In this document: in pieces, positions 53,634-62,724 of the stretch
Numbering within the stretch: position 1 is the stretch's first letter
How the letters are laid out: each line of letters begins with the position of its first letter
The notes under the pieces: model-generated
What the model was told of the DNA's origin: nothing
Seen by the model: the letters and a program-made list of their open reading frames with translations, nothing else
The model's database searches: none
Translations under genes and position numbers: made by a program
Origin: Nocardia ninae NBRC 108245
Lineage (GTDB): Bacteria > Actinomycetota > Actinomycetes > Mycobacteriales > Mycobacteriaceae
Direction: 5' to 3'
Assembly: GCF_007990755.1 (NCBI RefSeq)
Contig: NZ_BJXA01000048.1
Coordinates: 1-64,000, forward strand
Length of the DNA stretch: 64,000 bases

Positions 53634-54154
53634 CGCGAGCCGCGGGGGACGAGCGGGTTGAGGTGGTAGCGCTCGATGACATCGTCGAGCCAGTCGGGGT
53701 GTCCGTAGGTCAATCCGTACCGGGTGGCCAGCGCGGTGAACGACTCGTCCGTGGCGGTGGCGTCGGCAATGAGCGCCGCGAGGTCGCGGAAGTAGGTTTC
53801 GAAACCACCGGGAATGATGATCTCGATAATGCGACCCGGCACATCACTCGCGTTCCACATGGCATGCATCTCGCCACGCGGCTTGATGATGTACCCGCCG
53901 GCGTCGAGAACGACCTCGGTGTCGTCGGAGCGAAACCCGATCCGCCCCTCCAGCACAATCGAGTACTCGTCCTCCCTGCTGTGCATGTGCGGCGGAGTGA
54001 TCGTGCCGACGTCGAACGGATGCTCCACAATCGACATCACCCCATTGGTGTGCTGGCCGTAGAGCTTGTACGTGGCGCCGAAGCCCGGAATATGAACGGT
54101 TTCCCCCTCGCCGGGCAGCACGGCCACCAGCGCTGGGATATCGAGATTCTCCAC
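53630..54154 (-). CDS. Cupin domain protein
   Basis: The 174-residue protein has both cupin motifs: TPPHMHSREDEYSIVLEGRIGF (motif 1 with His, His, Glu) and AGGYIIKPRGEMHAMWNASD (motif 2 with His), which bind a metal. The C-terminal ~55 residues are helical (LAALIADATATDESFTALAT). The product could be a dioxygenase or isomerase; substrate unknown. GTG 54154 is used, with AAGG 8 nt upstream; the frame further upstream crosses the divergent promoter. Confidence 0.85.
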   Translation of the reverse strand: MENLDIPALVAVLPGEGETVHIPGFGATYKLYGQHTNGVMSIVEHPFDVGTITPPHMHSREDEYSIVLEGRIGFRSDDTEVVLDAGGYIIKPRGEMHAMWNASDVPGRIIEIIIPGGFETYFRDLAALIADATATDESFTALATRYGLTYGHPDWLDDVIERYHLNPLVPRGSR

Positions 54155-54211
54155 CGCGCCGACCTTACGCAGTAGGTCCGACAGATCGATCGCCGAGTTC
54201 CACTGGAGCGG

Positions 54212-54238
54212 TTGAGAATTGGATTCAATTGATAGTCT
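54212..54238 (+). promoter_or_regulatory. Putative promoter of a leaderless small gene
   Basis: TTGAGA (54212-54217) and TAGTCT (54233-54238) are spaced by 15 bp. The -10 box ends 6 bp before GTG 54245, so the message would begin at or next to the start codon. ATTG-GATT-CAAT forms a small palindrome between the boxes. Confidence 0.45.
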
Positions 54239-54244
54239 CGAGCA

Positions 54245-54478
54245 GTGAGTGAAGAGGCCGAGCATCGGATCGGCGAAGGTCCCGCCATGCGGATGATTCC
54301 GACGCTGCCGGAAGGCGCCGCCCAGGCAAACCGACGGCGGGCGGTCGAGCGCGAACTTCGCGGGATGTTGCTCGACGAATACCTCGCGGATCATGAACGG
54401 CGCAATGGATCGCTTGGCGAAGCAGAACGGCAACGTGCCAGGGATTTGTTCGATAGTGCGCTGGGCCAGTCGATATAG
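54245..54478 (+). CDS. Small helical protein of unknown function
   Basis: The 77-residue acidic/basic mixed protein is mostly helical (ANRRRAVERELRGMLLDEYL, GEAERQRARDLFDSALGQS), a pattern common in small antitoxins and regulators, but no toxin gene is next to it. GTG 54245 has no ribosome-binding site, consistent with leaderless translation. It lies between the divergent cupin gene and the convergent guanine deaminase gene. Confidence 0.6.
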   Translation: MSEEAEHRIGEGPAMRMIPTLPEGAAQANRRRAVERELRGMLLDEYLADHERRNGSLGEAERQRARDLFDSALGQSI

Positions 54479-54484
54479 GCGGGG

Positions 54485-55819
54485 CTACGGGACGCGGCGG
54501 CCCATGAGGTAGGTGGCTGCTATGGAGCGGTCGTCGCCGAGGATCATTTGGGCGAACAGGCGTTCTTGGAAGGTACGGGCGAGGGCGGTGCGGTGGGCGA
54601 GGGTGGGGGTGGCAGTCCAGTTGAGGACGATGAAGTCGGCTTCCTTGCCCGGGCGGAAATTGCCGATGTGGTTGTCCAGGTGCAAGGCTTCGGCGCCGCC
54701 GAGGGTGGCGAGGTAGAAGCCGCGTAGGGCGGACAGGGTGGTGCGGCGGTGGGGTGGTTTGGTTAATTCCTTCAGCATGACCACCTTGTAGGCCTCGTTG
54801 AGGGTGCGCAGCATCGAATAGCTGGTTCCGGCACCGCAATCGGTGCCGAGGCCCACTCGGACGCCCGCGTCGCGCGCGGCGGCGAGGTCGAAGAGGCCGC
54901 TGCCGAGGAACAGGTTCGAGGTGGGGCAGAAGGCGATGGCGGCGCCGGTGGTGGCCAGTCGTGAGCGGTCCTGGTCGTCTATGTGCACGCAGTGGGCGAA
55001 GATTGATCGGGGGCCGAGCATGCCCACCTGGTCGTAGACATCCAGGTACGAGCGGGCATCGGTGAAACGAGCCAGCACGCTCGCAGTCTCCGGGCGACTC
55101 TCTGCGGCATGGGTTTGCAACGTCACGTCCGGGAACTCGTGCAACAGCCGACCGGCCATGGCCAGCTGTTCGTCCGAGGATGACGGTGCGAATCGTGGGG
55201 TGATCGCGTAGGTCAGCCGGTCTTTGCGGTGCCAGCGGGCGATCAACTGCCGGGTCCGCTCCTCGGCCTGCGGCACACCGGCATCGGAGAGGAAGTCCGG
55301 CGCGTCCGGTTGTTTGTCCATGAGGACTTTGCCGCACGTCATCCGCATGCCGCGCCGATGCGCCTGCGCGAAGAATGCGTCCACCGAGGCCGGATGCACG
55401 GTGGGATACACACTGGCGGTGGTGGTCCCGCAAGCCAGCAACGTATCGAGGAACAGCCCCGCTGTCCGGTCGGCGTAATCGGGATCCGCGAACTTGCGCT
55501 CGGTCGGAAAGACGTACTCCTGCAGCCAATCTTGAAGTTGCGCGCCGAAGCTCGCGATCATGTCGTACTGGCTGTAGTGGATGTGGGTGTCCACGAAACC
55601 CGGCACGATCAGCTTGCCCCGATGATCGACGACTTCGCCACGATGCTGCTCCGGCAACGCCGACCAGTCACCCGCCCAACGCACCCTGCCGTCGGCGCCG
55701 ACCGCCAGCGCCCCATCCTCGAACAACTCCCAAGCGTCAGGATCGTCGTCGGCCCCGGGATCCCGTAGGAAGTGCAGCACGGTGCTGCGATAAACGGCAG
55801 GCAGGGTGTCTTCAGCCAT
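54485..55819 (-). CDS. guaD: Guanine deaminase
   Basis: The 444-residue amidohydrolase converts guanine to xanthine. Landmarks are PGFVDTHIHYSQYDMIASFG (HxH zinc ligands), CGKVLMDKQPDAPDFL (the PDxL-type signature of guanine deaminases), QTHAAESRPE, FAHCVHIDDQD, FCPTSNLFLGSGLFD and GLGTDCGAGTSYSML. ATG 55819. No other purine-catabolism gene is adjacent. Confidence 0.95.
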   Translation of the reverse strand: MAEDTLPAVYRSTVLHFLRDPGADDDPDAWELFEDGALAVGADGRVRWAGDWSALPEQHRGEVVDHRGKLIVPGFVDTHIHYSQYDMIASFGAQLQDWLQEYVFPTERKFADPDYADRTAGLFLDTLLACGTTTASVYPTVHPASVDAFFAQAHRRGMRMTCGKVLMDKQPDAPDFLSDAGVPQAEERTRQLIARWHRKDRLTYAITPRFAPSSSDEQLAMAGRLLHEFPDVTLQTHAAESRPETASVLARFTDARSYLDVYDQVGMLGPRSIFAHCVHIDDQDRSRLATTGAAIAFCPTSNLFLGSGLFDLAAARDAGVRVGLGTDCGAGTSYSMLRTLNEAYKVVMLKELTKPPHRRTTLSALRGFYLATLGGAEALHLDNHIGNFRPGKEADFIVLNWTATPTLAHRTALARTFQERLFAQMILGDDRSIAATYLMGRRVP

Positions 55820-56283
55820 GCCTCGACGCTATCGACCCGCAACCGTCCGGACCAACGCCTTGGCGCGGGTGTGTCGCGGGCTAGGAGATCGCCTGCCGCT
55901 GGAGTCGGTCGCACAGGCACGTGCGGAACGGCCCTTGCCCCTGCCGCCGGTGTCCGTCCCGCCGCTGGGGTTGAGGGTCGCACAGGGAGGTGCGCAACGG
56001 CGCCCCTGCCACCGGCGTAAACGAATAGGGCTTGCAGCGCAATGCGTTCTCGCGTGCTGGGTGAAGTTGCCGACTGTTCGGTGCGTGCGCGGCGGGTTCG
56101 CGCGCACCGGCCGACGCGCGGTGATCGACGCGCGGTGGTCGACGCGCGGTGGTCCGTCCTGCCGCGGAAGGTTCGTGTGCGAACGCGGTGCCGCCCTCGC
56201 TCCCCGCGGGTTTCTCGTCGGCTGTGCGCGAGCTCGAAAAGAAATTGTCGCGCAGTTCGATTCGGCATAGCCTGCGTAGGGGT
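55820..56283. other. Intergenic region with partial repeats and a tRNA-like-gene promoter
   Basis: Two imperfect ~70-bp copies (about 55905-55972 and 55973-56030) share GTCGCACAGG, GTGCGGAACGGC/GTGCGCAACGGC and CCCCTGCCGCCGG/CCCCTGCCACCGG. Near 56110-56150 GACGCGCGGTGGTC recurs three times. A -35 TTGTCG (56246-56251) and -10 TAGCCT, spaced by 17 bp, precede the tRNA-like gene. No coding gene is supported. Confidence 0.6.
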
Positions 56284-56354
56284 CATGGAGTAGTTCAGTT
56301 GGTAGAACGCCCATTGCGAATGGTCGGTCGTGGGTTCGAGCCCCACCTCCATGG
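56284..56354 (+). tRNA. tRNA-like gene, isotype uncertain (possible GCG anticodon)
   Basis: A 7-bp acceptor stem (CATGGAG/CTCCATG), TA linker, 4-bp D stem (GTTC/GAAC with AGTTGGTA loop) and a perfect T-arm (GTGGG-TTCGAGC-CCCAC) fold as a tRNA. The anticodon arm fits only poorly: loop TTGCGAA gives anticodon GCG (Arg), with one mismatch in the stem and no base 26. GGGG-T and G-CCCC extend the acceptor helix beyond the normal ends, and no CCA is encoded. A good promoter precedes it. Confidence 0.55.
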
Positions 56355-56560
56355 CCCCTTTCAACCCGAGGTAATCGAGCACTCGCACCTCATATTGATC
56401 ACCGAACCAGCGCAATCGTGTGCGGATGGTAGGCGCATTTCGCGCAGAATCCAGCGCGAATCTCGTTGACTGCCAGGGGGGTCCCGGTGAGCGGGGCAGA
56501 TGCGGCGGGATGCGGGCGAACGCCGATACGCGAGTGAAACACGTTCTAGTGTCCCGCGCC

Positions 56561-57460
56561 ATGAAGGTTTCATTTATTTCTTTGATTACCGCCGCTCTGG
56601 CGACCTTTGCCGTGACGATGACGACCGCTCCACCGCTGGCCACCGCGCAGCCCGAGGCGGAGTCGATGGTCGCCGCGGCACGGATCGATCTGCAGGGCGC
56701 GGTGAATGTTCGTGATATCGGCGGATACCGGACCTATGACGGGGAGAAGGTGAAGCCGGGCAAAGCCATTCGGGGCGACTCGCTGGAGAAACTCACCGCC
56801 GCGGATGTGCAGAAGCTGGCGAGCCTGCAGGTGCAGACCGTGATCGATCTGCGCACGCCGGGCGAGGTGCAGTTCGCCGGTGCCGACAAGCCGATTCCCG
56901 GCGCTCGGCAGGTGGCGCGGCCGATCGACGACACCGGGCTGTTCCAGCAGATGCTGGCGGTGATCCAGACCCGCGACCCGCAGAAGCAGGAGGAAGCACT
57001 CGGCAACGGCAAGGCCGAGCAGATCATGCTGAACATGTACACCCCGTTCATCAGCCGCCAGGAGTCCCGTGCCGCGTTCGGGCAGACGATCAGGGACCTG
57101 GCCAACACCGACAAGGCCACGCTGTACCACTGCACGGCGGGTAAGGACCGCACCGGCTGGCTGACGTACGTGCTGCTTCGCGCGGTCGGTGTGCCGGAAG
57201 GTACTGCACGGCAAGACTATCTGCTGTCCAACCAGTACCGCGCCGCCGCGGACGCCAAGCTGCGCGAGCAGGTGAAGCAGGCCGGGCTGATGCAGAACCC
57301 CGATCTGCTGATCCCGCTGCAAGAAGTCCGGGACGCGTACCTGAATGCTGCGGTCGAGAAGATGCGGCAGGACTATGGCGATCTTGGTAAGTATCTGACC
57401 CAGGGGCTCGGCCTGGACGGCGGCACCATCTTGAAACTGCGTAGGAACCTGGTTACCTAG
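56561..57460 (+). CDS. Secreted tyrosine-protein phosphatase (PtpB/Y_phosphatase3 family)
   Basis: The 299-residue exported enzyme has a signal peptide (FISLITAALATFAVTMTTAP, ending near ATAQ), the family opening NVRDIGGYRTYDG, VIDLRTPGE and the active-site HCTAGKDRTG (CX5R). This family (MptpB type) hydrolyses phosphotyrosine and phosphoinositides. ATG 56561 is chosen because it begins the signal peptide; earlier in-frame GTG 56549 is possible. It follows the tRNA-like gene. Confidence 0.9.
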   Translation: MKVSFISLITAALATFAVTMTTAPPLATAQPEAESMVAAARIDLQGAVNVRDIGGYRTYDGEKVKPGKAIRGDSLEKLTAADVQKLASLQVQTVIDLRTPGEVQFAGADKPIPGARQVARPIDDTGLFQQMLAVIQTRDPQKQEEALGNGKAEQIMLNMYTPFISRQESRAAFGQTIRDLANTDKATLYHCTAGKDRTGWLTYVLLRAVGVPEGTARQDYLLSNQYRAAADAKLREQVKQAGLMQNPDLLIPLQEVRDAYLNAAVEKMRQDYGDLGKYLTQGLGLDGGTILKLRRNLVT

Positions 57461-57521
57461 TCGACGAAAGATGTTCTGGCCCAGCCACTATCCGTGGGTG
57501 GGCCCGAATATCGTTGCGGCA

Positions 57522-59720
57522 CTACTTTTTCGCCTGCTCACGCATCGCGGCGGCGAGTTGGCTCGGCATCGTTTCGTGGCGCGTGTAGGACCGGGTGAAG
57601 TCGCCGGTGCCGTGGGAGAGCGAGCGCAGATCGATGGCGTATCGACTGAGTTCGAGTTCCGGTACCTCGGCGTGGATTCGGGTACGCCCGGTGCCGTGCG
57701 GTTCGGTTCCGAGGACGCGGCCGCGGCGACCGGACAGATCGCTGAGCACCGGGCCGACATAGTCGTCGGCCACCAGCACCCAGACGTCGGCGATCGGCTC
57801 CAGCAGCGCCACACCGGCGCTGGTAGCAGCCTCGCGTAACGCGAGCGCACCTGCGGTCTGGAACGCGGCGTCGGAGGAGTCGACCGAGTGCGCCTTGCCG
57901 TCGAATAGCGTGACTCGTACGTCGACCAGCGGATACCCGGCGGCCACGCCACGCGCCGCCTGCGCGCGCACGCCCTTCTCCACCGACGGAATGAACTGTC
58001 GCGGAACAACTCCGCCGACCACCCGATCCACGAACTCGATCCCGGAACCACCCGGCAGCGGCTCTACCTCGATCTCGCACACCGCGTACTGCCCGTGCCC
58101 ACCGGACTGCTTCACGTGCCTGCCACGCCCGCTTGCCTTGCCCGCGAATGTTTCTCGCAACGCGACCCGATGCTCGACCACGTCGACCTGGACGCCGAAC
58201 CTGGTCCGTAATCGCTCCAGCGCGACATCGCGATGCGCCTCACCGAGGCACCACAGCACCAGTTGATGAGTGTTCGCATTGTGTTCGAGCCGCACGGCCG
58301 GATCCTCGGCGGCCAGCCGGGCCAAACTTTGCGAGAGTTTGTCCTCGTCGGCCTTGCTGTGCGCGGTAATTGCTATGGGCAGCAGGGGATCCGGCATCTG
58401 CCACGGTTCGATCAGCAGCGGTTTGTCGGTGCCCGAAAGCGTGTCGCCGGTCTCCGCACGACTGAGTTTGGTGACGTAGGCGATGTCGCCGGCGATGGCC
58501 TGGCCGAGCGGGCGCTGCCCCTTGCCGAACGGCGCGGAGATCGCGCCGACCCGCTCGTCGACGTCGTGGCTCTCGTGGCCGCGTTCCTCCAAGCCGTGGC
58601 CGCAGACGTGCACAGTGTCGTCGGCGCGCAGTGTGCCGGAGAACACGCGGACCAGCGATACCCGCCCGACGTAGGGGTCGGAGGCGGTGCGGATCACCTC
58701 GGCCGCGAGCGCACCGTCCGGATCGCAGTCGAGTTGGCGCCGGGTGTTGCCGCCGAGGGCGGTGACGGCGGAGACGATGTGTTCCGACGGAGTCGGGAAG
58801 CCGCCGGTGATCAGGTCGAGCAGTTCGACGGTGCCGAGCCCCTGCTTGGCGCCTTCCGGGGCGGGCGCGCCGAACAGGACGGGATGGAAGCTGCCCCGGG
58901 CCACCGCCCGCTCGAGGTCGGTGACGAGCGTCGCGAGGTCGATCTCCTCGCCGCTCAGATACCGCTCCATCAGGGTTTCGTCTTCGCTCTCGGCGATGAT
59001 GCCCTCGATGAGCCGGTTGCGCGCCTCCGCCAGCATCGGCAGCTGCTCCGCTGTCGGCTCGGTCTCCACCCGCTCGCCGGAGGAGTAGTCGACCACGCAG
59101 TTCGGCAGCAGCTCGATCAGCCCGGTGACCGGGCGGTGGCCGTCCGCGCTCCGCGGGCCGTACACCGGAAGATGCAGGGGCAGAATGTTTTCCGATGCGC
59201 CGCCGCCGAGCACGGTGCGGCAGGTCTCGGTCATCTCGTCGAAGTCGGCCCGCGCGGTGTCCAGGTGGGAGAGCACGATCGCGCGCGGCATGCCGACCGC
59301 CGCGCATTCTTCCCACAGCGCGCGGGTCGCACCGCTGACGCCTTCCGCGCCCTCCGCAGCCGAGATGACGAACAGTGCCGCGTCGGCGGCGCGCAGGCCC
59401 GCACGCAATTCCCCGACGAAATCCGCGTATCCGGGTGTGTCGATCAGGTTGATCTTCATGCCGGACCAGGCCAGCGGCACCACCGACAATTGCACCGATC
59501 GGTGCTGTCGATGTTCGATCTCGTCGTAGTCCGACAGGGAGGTGCCGTCCTCGACCCGCCCCGCCCGATTCACCATCCCCGTGGTCAAGGCCATCGCCTC
59601 GACCAATGTGGTCTTCCCGGACCCGCTGTGCCCGGCCAGCACCACATTTCGAATTTGATCCGGCCGCTCGGCCGTAACTACTCTGCCGTTGCCCCCTGCG
59701 GCTCCACTCGCCTTGTCCAC
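57522..59720 (-). CDS. Elongation factor G-like protein (EF-G2)
   Basis: The 732-residue translational GTPase has the P-loop GHSGSGKTT (30-38), switch G3 DTPGYADF, and domains II-V of EF-G (KSGGHGQYAVCEIEVEPL, PRQFIPSVEKGVRAQAARG). The NKxD guanine motif reads SHLD, as in divergent EF-G2 proteins like Rv0120c; those paralogues are not the essential translocase. GTG 59720 is used. The open frame runs on to 60062 through the 22-bp repeats and is not believed. Confidence 0.9.
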   Translation of the reverse strand: MDKASGAAGGNGRVVTAERPDQIRNVVLAGHSGSGKTTLVEAMALTTGMVNRAGRVEDGTSLSDYDEIEHRQHRSVQLSVVPLAWSGMKINLIDTPGYADFVGELRAGLRAADAALFVISAAEGAEGVSGATRALWEECAAVGMPRAIVLSHLDTARADFDEMTETCRTVLGGGASENILPLHLPVYGPRSADGHRPVTGLIELLPNCVVDYSSGERVETEPTAEQLPMLAEARNRLIEGIIAESEDETLMERYLSGEEIDLATLVTDLERAVARGSFHPVLFGAPAPEGAKQGLGTVELLDLITGGFPTPSEHIVSAVTALGGNTRRQLDCDPDGALAAEVIRTASDPYVGRVSLVRVFSGTLRADDTVHVCGHGLEERGHESHDVDERVGAISAPFGKGQRPLGQAIAGDIAYVTKLSRAETGDTLSGTDKPLLIEPWQMPDPLLPIAITAHSKADEDKLSQSLARLAAEDPAVRLEHNANTHQLVLWCLGEAHRDVALERLRTRFGVQVDVVEHRVALRETFAGKASGRGRHVKQSGGHGQYAVCEIEVEPLPGGSGIEFVDRVVGGVVPRQFIPSVEKGVRAQAARGVAAGYPLVDVRVTLFDGKAHSVDSSDAAFQTAGALALREAATSAGVALLEPIADVWVLVADDYVGPVLSDLSGRRGRVLGTEPHGTGRTRIHAEVPELELSRYAIDLRSLSHGTGDFTRSYTRHETMPSQLAAAMREQAKK

Positions 59721-59870
59721 TGTGCGTCTCGCTTCCTGGCGCCCCGACACCTGCGGTCCTTCGAGCTTCCCACCGGCAGTCGTCGCGCGTGCGCGGATCG
59801 GGAGATCCGGTGCGACGGACTGCCCGGTCCGTACCGGGTCGCTCGCGACTGCACTCCGGGTCGGCAGGTC

Positions 59871-60085
59871 GGTGCGATCTTGCTCGGCGGGCCGGTGCGA
59901 TCTCGCTCGCCGGGCTGGTGCGACTTTGCCGGCGGGCTGGTGCGATCTCGTCCGGTGGGCGGTGCGCCGGGCGGGTGTGACTTCGCTCGGCGGGCCGGTG
60001 CGACGTTGCGTGGCGGGGGCGGTGCGATCCCGTGCGGCGGGCCGATGCGACCTCGCCGGCAAGCCGATGGGGTCTCGCCTGCGGC
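59871..60085. repeat. Degenerate ~22-bp tandem repeat array
   Basis: About nine units of GGTGCGATCTCGCTCGGCGG-like sequence, 19-25 bp long, fill the divergent gap between the EF-G2 and acetyltransferase genes. More decayed GTGCGAC/GTGCGGATC sequences extend back to about 59795. Frames open through it in both directions because the repeat lacks stop codons. Confidence 0.85.
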
Positions 60086-60129
60086 AAAACTACTTGCCGC
60101 GCCCCGCTCTGCCTGCGCACGATGGCTAC

Positions 60130-60648
60130 GTGCTGATTTCCGACGGTGTCATCGCACTACGGCCGATCACGGTCGCCGATGCCGAGGCGCATCTGGCGGG
60201 GGAGGACGACGAGCTGGCGCGCTGGCTCAACGGTGGGCGCGGCACGCTGGAAACCGTTGTGCGGCATTTCGATCGGTGCGTGCGGCGGTGGCAGGACAAC
60301 GCGGCAGGCCGGACGTTCGCGGTGCTGGATGTGGCGAGCGGGACGCTGGTCGGCACGGTGGATGTGCATACCCGGCAGCCGTATCTGATCGAACGGCAAG
60401 CAAATCTCGCCTACGGCATCTACCCGGACTGGCGCAAACGCGGGTTTGCGACGCGTGCGGTCGAACTAGCGTGCCGGTTTCTCGCGGAGTCCGGGCTCGC
60501 CGACGAGGCGGTCATCCGGGTCGACCCGGAGAATCACGCGTCGGCGGCGGTGGCCCAGCGCGCTGGATTCGAGTACAGCCATACGAGCGAGGACGACGGC
60601 CCGATCGACTGCTACCTGCGGTGCGTCGTCGAGCGCTCAGCGCCCTGA
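60130..60648 (+). CDS. GNAT family N-acetyltransferase
   Basis: The 172-residue protein of the RimJ-like GNAT group has GVIALRPITVADAEAHLAGE at the N-terminus, the acetyl-CoA loop IYPDWRKRGFATRAV and motif B ENHASAAVAQRAGFEYSHTS. Acceptor unknown. GTG 60130 begins the conserved region; the open frame upstream is repeat sequence. It overlaps the RidA gene tail-to-tail by 12 bp. Confidence 0.87.
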   Translation: MLISDGVIALRPITVADAEAHLAGEDDELARWLNGGRGTLETVVRHFDRCVRRWQDNAAGRTFAVLDVASGTLVGTVDVHTRQPYLIERQANLAYGIYPDWRKRGFATRAVELACRFLAESGLADEAVIRVDPENHASAAVAQRAGFEYSHTSEDDGPIDCYLRCVVERSAP

Positions 60649-61065
60649 TTCGCCGACCGCCACCACGGCCTCCACCTCGACGAGGAACTCCGGGCGGAAC
60701 AGTCCGGCCACCTGGACGAGGGAACTGGCCGGGTTGGGCTGGTCGCCCAGCGCGGGCCGGAGGAACTCGTCGCGGACGTCGCGAAGATCTTGCAGCCCGC
60801 TGGTGTCGGTGACGAACCAGGTGAGTTTGACCAGGTCGGTCCAGTCGGCGCCGAGTGCGTGCAGCACGTTCTGCAGGTTGGTCAGCGCCTGCCTGGTTTG
60901 GGCGGCCAGGTCGTTCGCGCCGACCAGGTTGCCGTCGGCGTCGACCGCGATCTGGCCGGATACGAACGCCAGCCCGTTCGACGTGGTCACCGCGTGCGCG
61001 TAGCCGAAGCCGGGAGCGACGCCGGGGATGTCGGAGAGCCGTTCGTTGATCTTCGCCACCAGCAC
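60637..61065 (-). CDS. RidA family enamine/imine deaminase-like protein
   Basis: The 142-residue protein has the YjgF/RidA pattern GLAFVSGQIAVDADGNLVG, DLAAQTRQALTNLQNVLHAL, LVKLTWFVTD and PASSLVQVAGLFRPEFLVEV. The position of the catalytic Arg of true RidA enzymes (near 105) has Ser-Ser-Leu, so it belongs to a side subfamily whose activity is uncertain. GTG 61065 or GTG 61059 starts it. Confidence 0.87.
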   Translation of the reverse strand: MLVAKINERLSDIPGVAPGFGYAHAVTTSNGLAFVSGQIAVDADGNLVGANDLAAQTRQALTNLQNVLHALGADWTDLVKLTWFVTDTSGLQDLRDVRDEFLRPALGDQPNPASSLVQVAGLFRPEFLVEVEAVVAVGESGR

Positions 61066-61211
61066 AGCTTAGACCGCCGAAGCAGCTCGAATCATGTAGT
61101 CAGGCTATGACTTACGCGCTTGGAGGGATAGGCTCGAACTCGGGCCTGGGCAGGCGAGCACCCCCGGTTGGGGGCTTGACCCGCGGGTGTCTCCGGGGTG
61201 ACAGTGCGCGG

Positions 61212-62534
61212 ATGGTTGTGTCACCCGACGTGCCCCGCGCGACGCTGCGCAAGGTCACCCTCCGCCTGGTGCCGTTTCTCGGGCTGCTGTATTTCGTCAA
61301 CTATCTGGACCGGGTCAATATCGGGTTCGCCGGGCCCAGCGGGATGAAGGCCGATCTAGGACTCACCGAGACCGCGTTCGGGCTGGCCTCCGGAATCTTC
61401 TTCATCGGCTATCTGGTGCTGGAGGTACCCAGCAATCTGGCGCTGCACAAGTTCGGTGCGCGGCGCTGGATCGCCCGAATCCTGGCCAGCTGGGGTGTCG
61501 TCGCGACGGCGATGGCGTTCGTGCCCAACGAAACGGTGCTGTACATCCTGCGTTTCGTGCTCGGTGTGGCGGAAGCGGGATTCTTCCCGGGCATCCTGCT
61601 CTACCTCACCTATTGGTTCCCGCAGAACCAGCGCGCGAAGATCGTCGCCCTGTTCATGGTCGCCGTGCCGGTGTCCACCGCGCTCGGCGCCACCGTGTCC
61701 AGTCTGATCATCGAACACGGCGACGGCGTGTTCGGGCTCAGCGGCTGGCGGTTCATGTTCCTCGTCGAAGGGTTGCCCGCGCTCGTCCTCGCGGTGGCGA
61801 CCTGGTTCTTCCTCACCGACAGCCCCGCGCAGGCCGGTTGGCTGACCAAAGCCGAACGTCAGTGGCTCAGTACCGAACTCGCCGCCGAGCAAGCCGAAGT
61901 GGAGAAGGCGGAGCAATGGACGGTGCGCAAGGCGCTCACCGATTCCCGGGTGATCGGCCTCGCCCTCGTATACGGCGGGATCGTGTACGGGCTCTACGCG
62001 CTCGGGTTCTTCCTGCCGACGATCATCAAGGGTTTCGAACAGCAGTACGGCACAAGCTATTCGGTGGTCGAGCGTGGTCTGATCAACGCGGTGCCCTACG
62101 TCATCGGTGCCGTCGTCATGGTGTGGTGGAGCAGGCACGGCGACCGGACCGGGGAACGCCCCTGGCATGTCGCGTTGCCCGCACTGCTCGGCGGGCTCGC
62201 CATTCCCGTCGCGCTGTATCTCGGAAATCCGTTGGCGGCCATGGTCGCAGTGACCGTATGCGCCGTCGGCGTACTCGCCGCCCTGCCCACCTTCTGGGCG
62301 CTGCCCAGCACCTTCCTCACCGGCGCCGCGGCGGCAGGCGGTATCGCGTTGATCAACTCGATCGGCAACTTCAGCGGCTTCGCCGCACCGTATATCACTG
62401 GCGCACTACGCGATTGGACCGGAAGCCAGCGCGCGGGGCTATGGGTGGTCGGTGTCGCCATGATCAGCTCGGCGGTGGGCGTGCTGGTGCTGTGGAAACG
62501 CACTCGCGCTCGGGCACTGGAGGGATTGCGGTAG
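61212..62534 (+). CDS. MFS transporter, anion:cation symporter (phthalate permease) type
   Basis: The 440-residue permease has twelve predicted helices and the ACS-family motifs FVNYLDRVNIGFAGP in helix 1, GYLVLEVPSNLALHKFGAR, and GWRFMFLVEGLPALVLAVAT. Such carriers import organic acids such as phthalate, tartrate or glucarate with protons. ATG 61212 is preferred; an open frame runs from 61107 without membrane character. No catabolic partner gene is adjacent. Confidence 0.92.
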   Translation: MVVSPDVPRATLRKVTLRLVPFLGLLYFVNYLDRVNIGFAGPSGMKADLGLTETAFGLASGIFFIGYLVLEVPSNLALHKFGARRWIARILASWGVVATAMAFVPNETVLYILRFVLGVAEAGFFPGILLYLTYWFPQNQRAKIVALFMVAVPVSTALGATVSSLIIEHGDGVFGLSGWRFMFLVEGLPALVLAVATWFFLTDSPAQAGWLTKAERQWLSTELAAEQAEVEKAEQWTVRKALTDSRVIGLALVYGGIVYGLYALGFFLPTIIKGFEQQYGTSYSVVERGLINAVPYVIGAVVMVWWSRHGDRTGERPWHVALPALLGGLAIPVALYLGNPLAAMVAVTVCAVGVLAALPTFWALPSTFLTGAAAAGGIALINSIGNFSGFAAPYITGALRDWTGSQRAGLWVVGVAMISSAVGVLVLWKRTRARALEGLR

Positions 62535-62724
62535 TTCGGGCCATGGTGCAACCTCAGCCCTGCGGCGGCCGAGCCTGTTGCCGCCAGGACGATGGGTTTT
62601 CCGACACGCGAAACTCTGCGGTCGGAATTGTTGGGCGGTTGGATCGAGTGTGTGGCGGCATGTCCGGACAGGCCGTGCCGCGCAACGTCCGGACGCGCGT
62701 CATGCGGTCAGCTTTGCGAAACGG

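Noticed and set aside
59721-60062. 114-residue N-terminal extension of EF-G2
   Set aside because: It is made of the 22-bp repeat and Arg/Pro/Ala-rich; related proteins start near GTG 59720.
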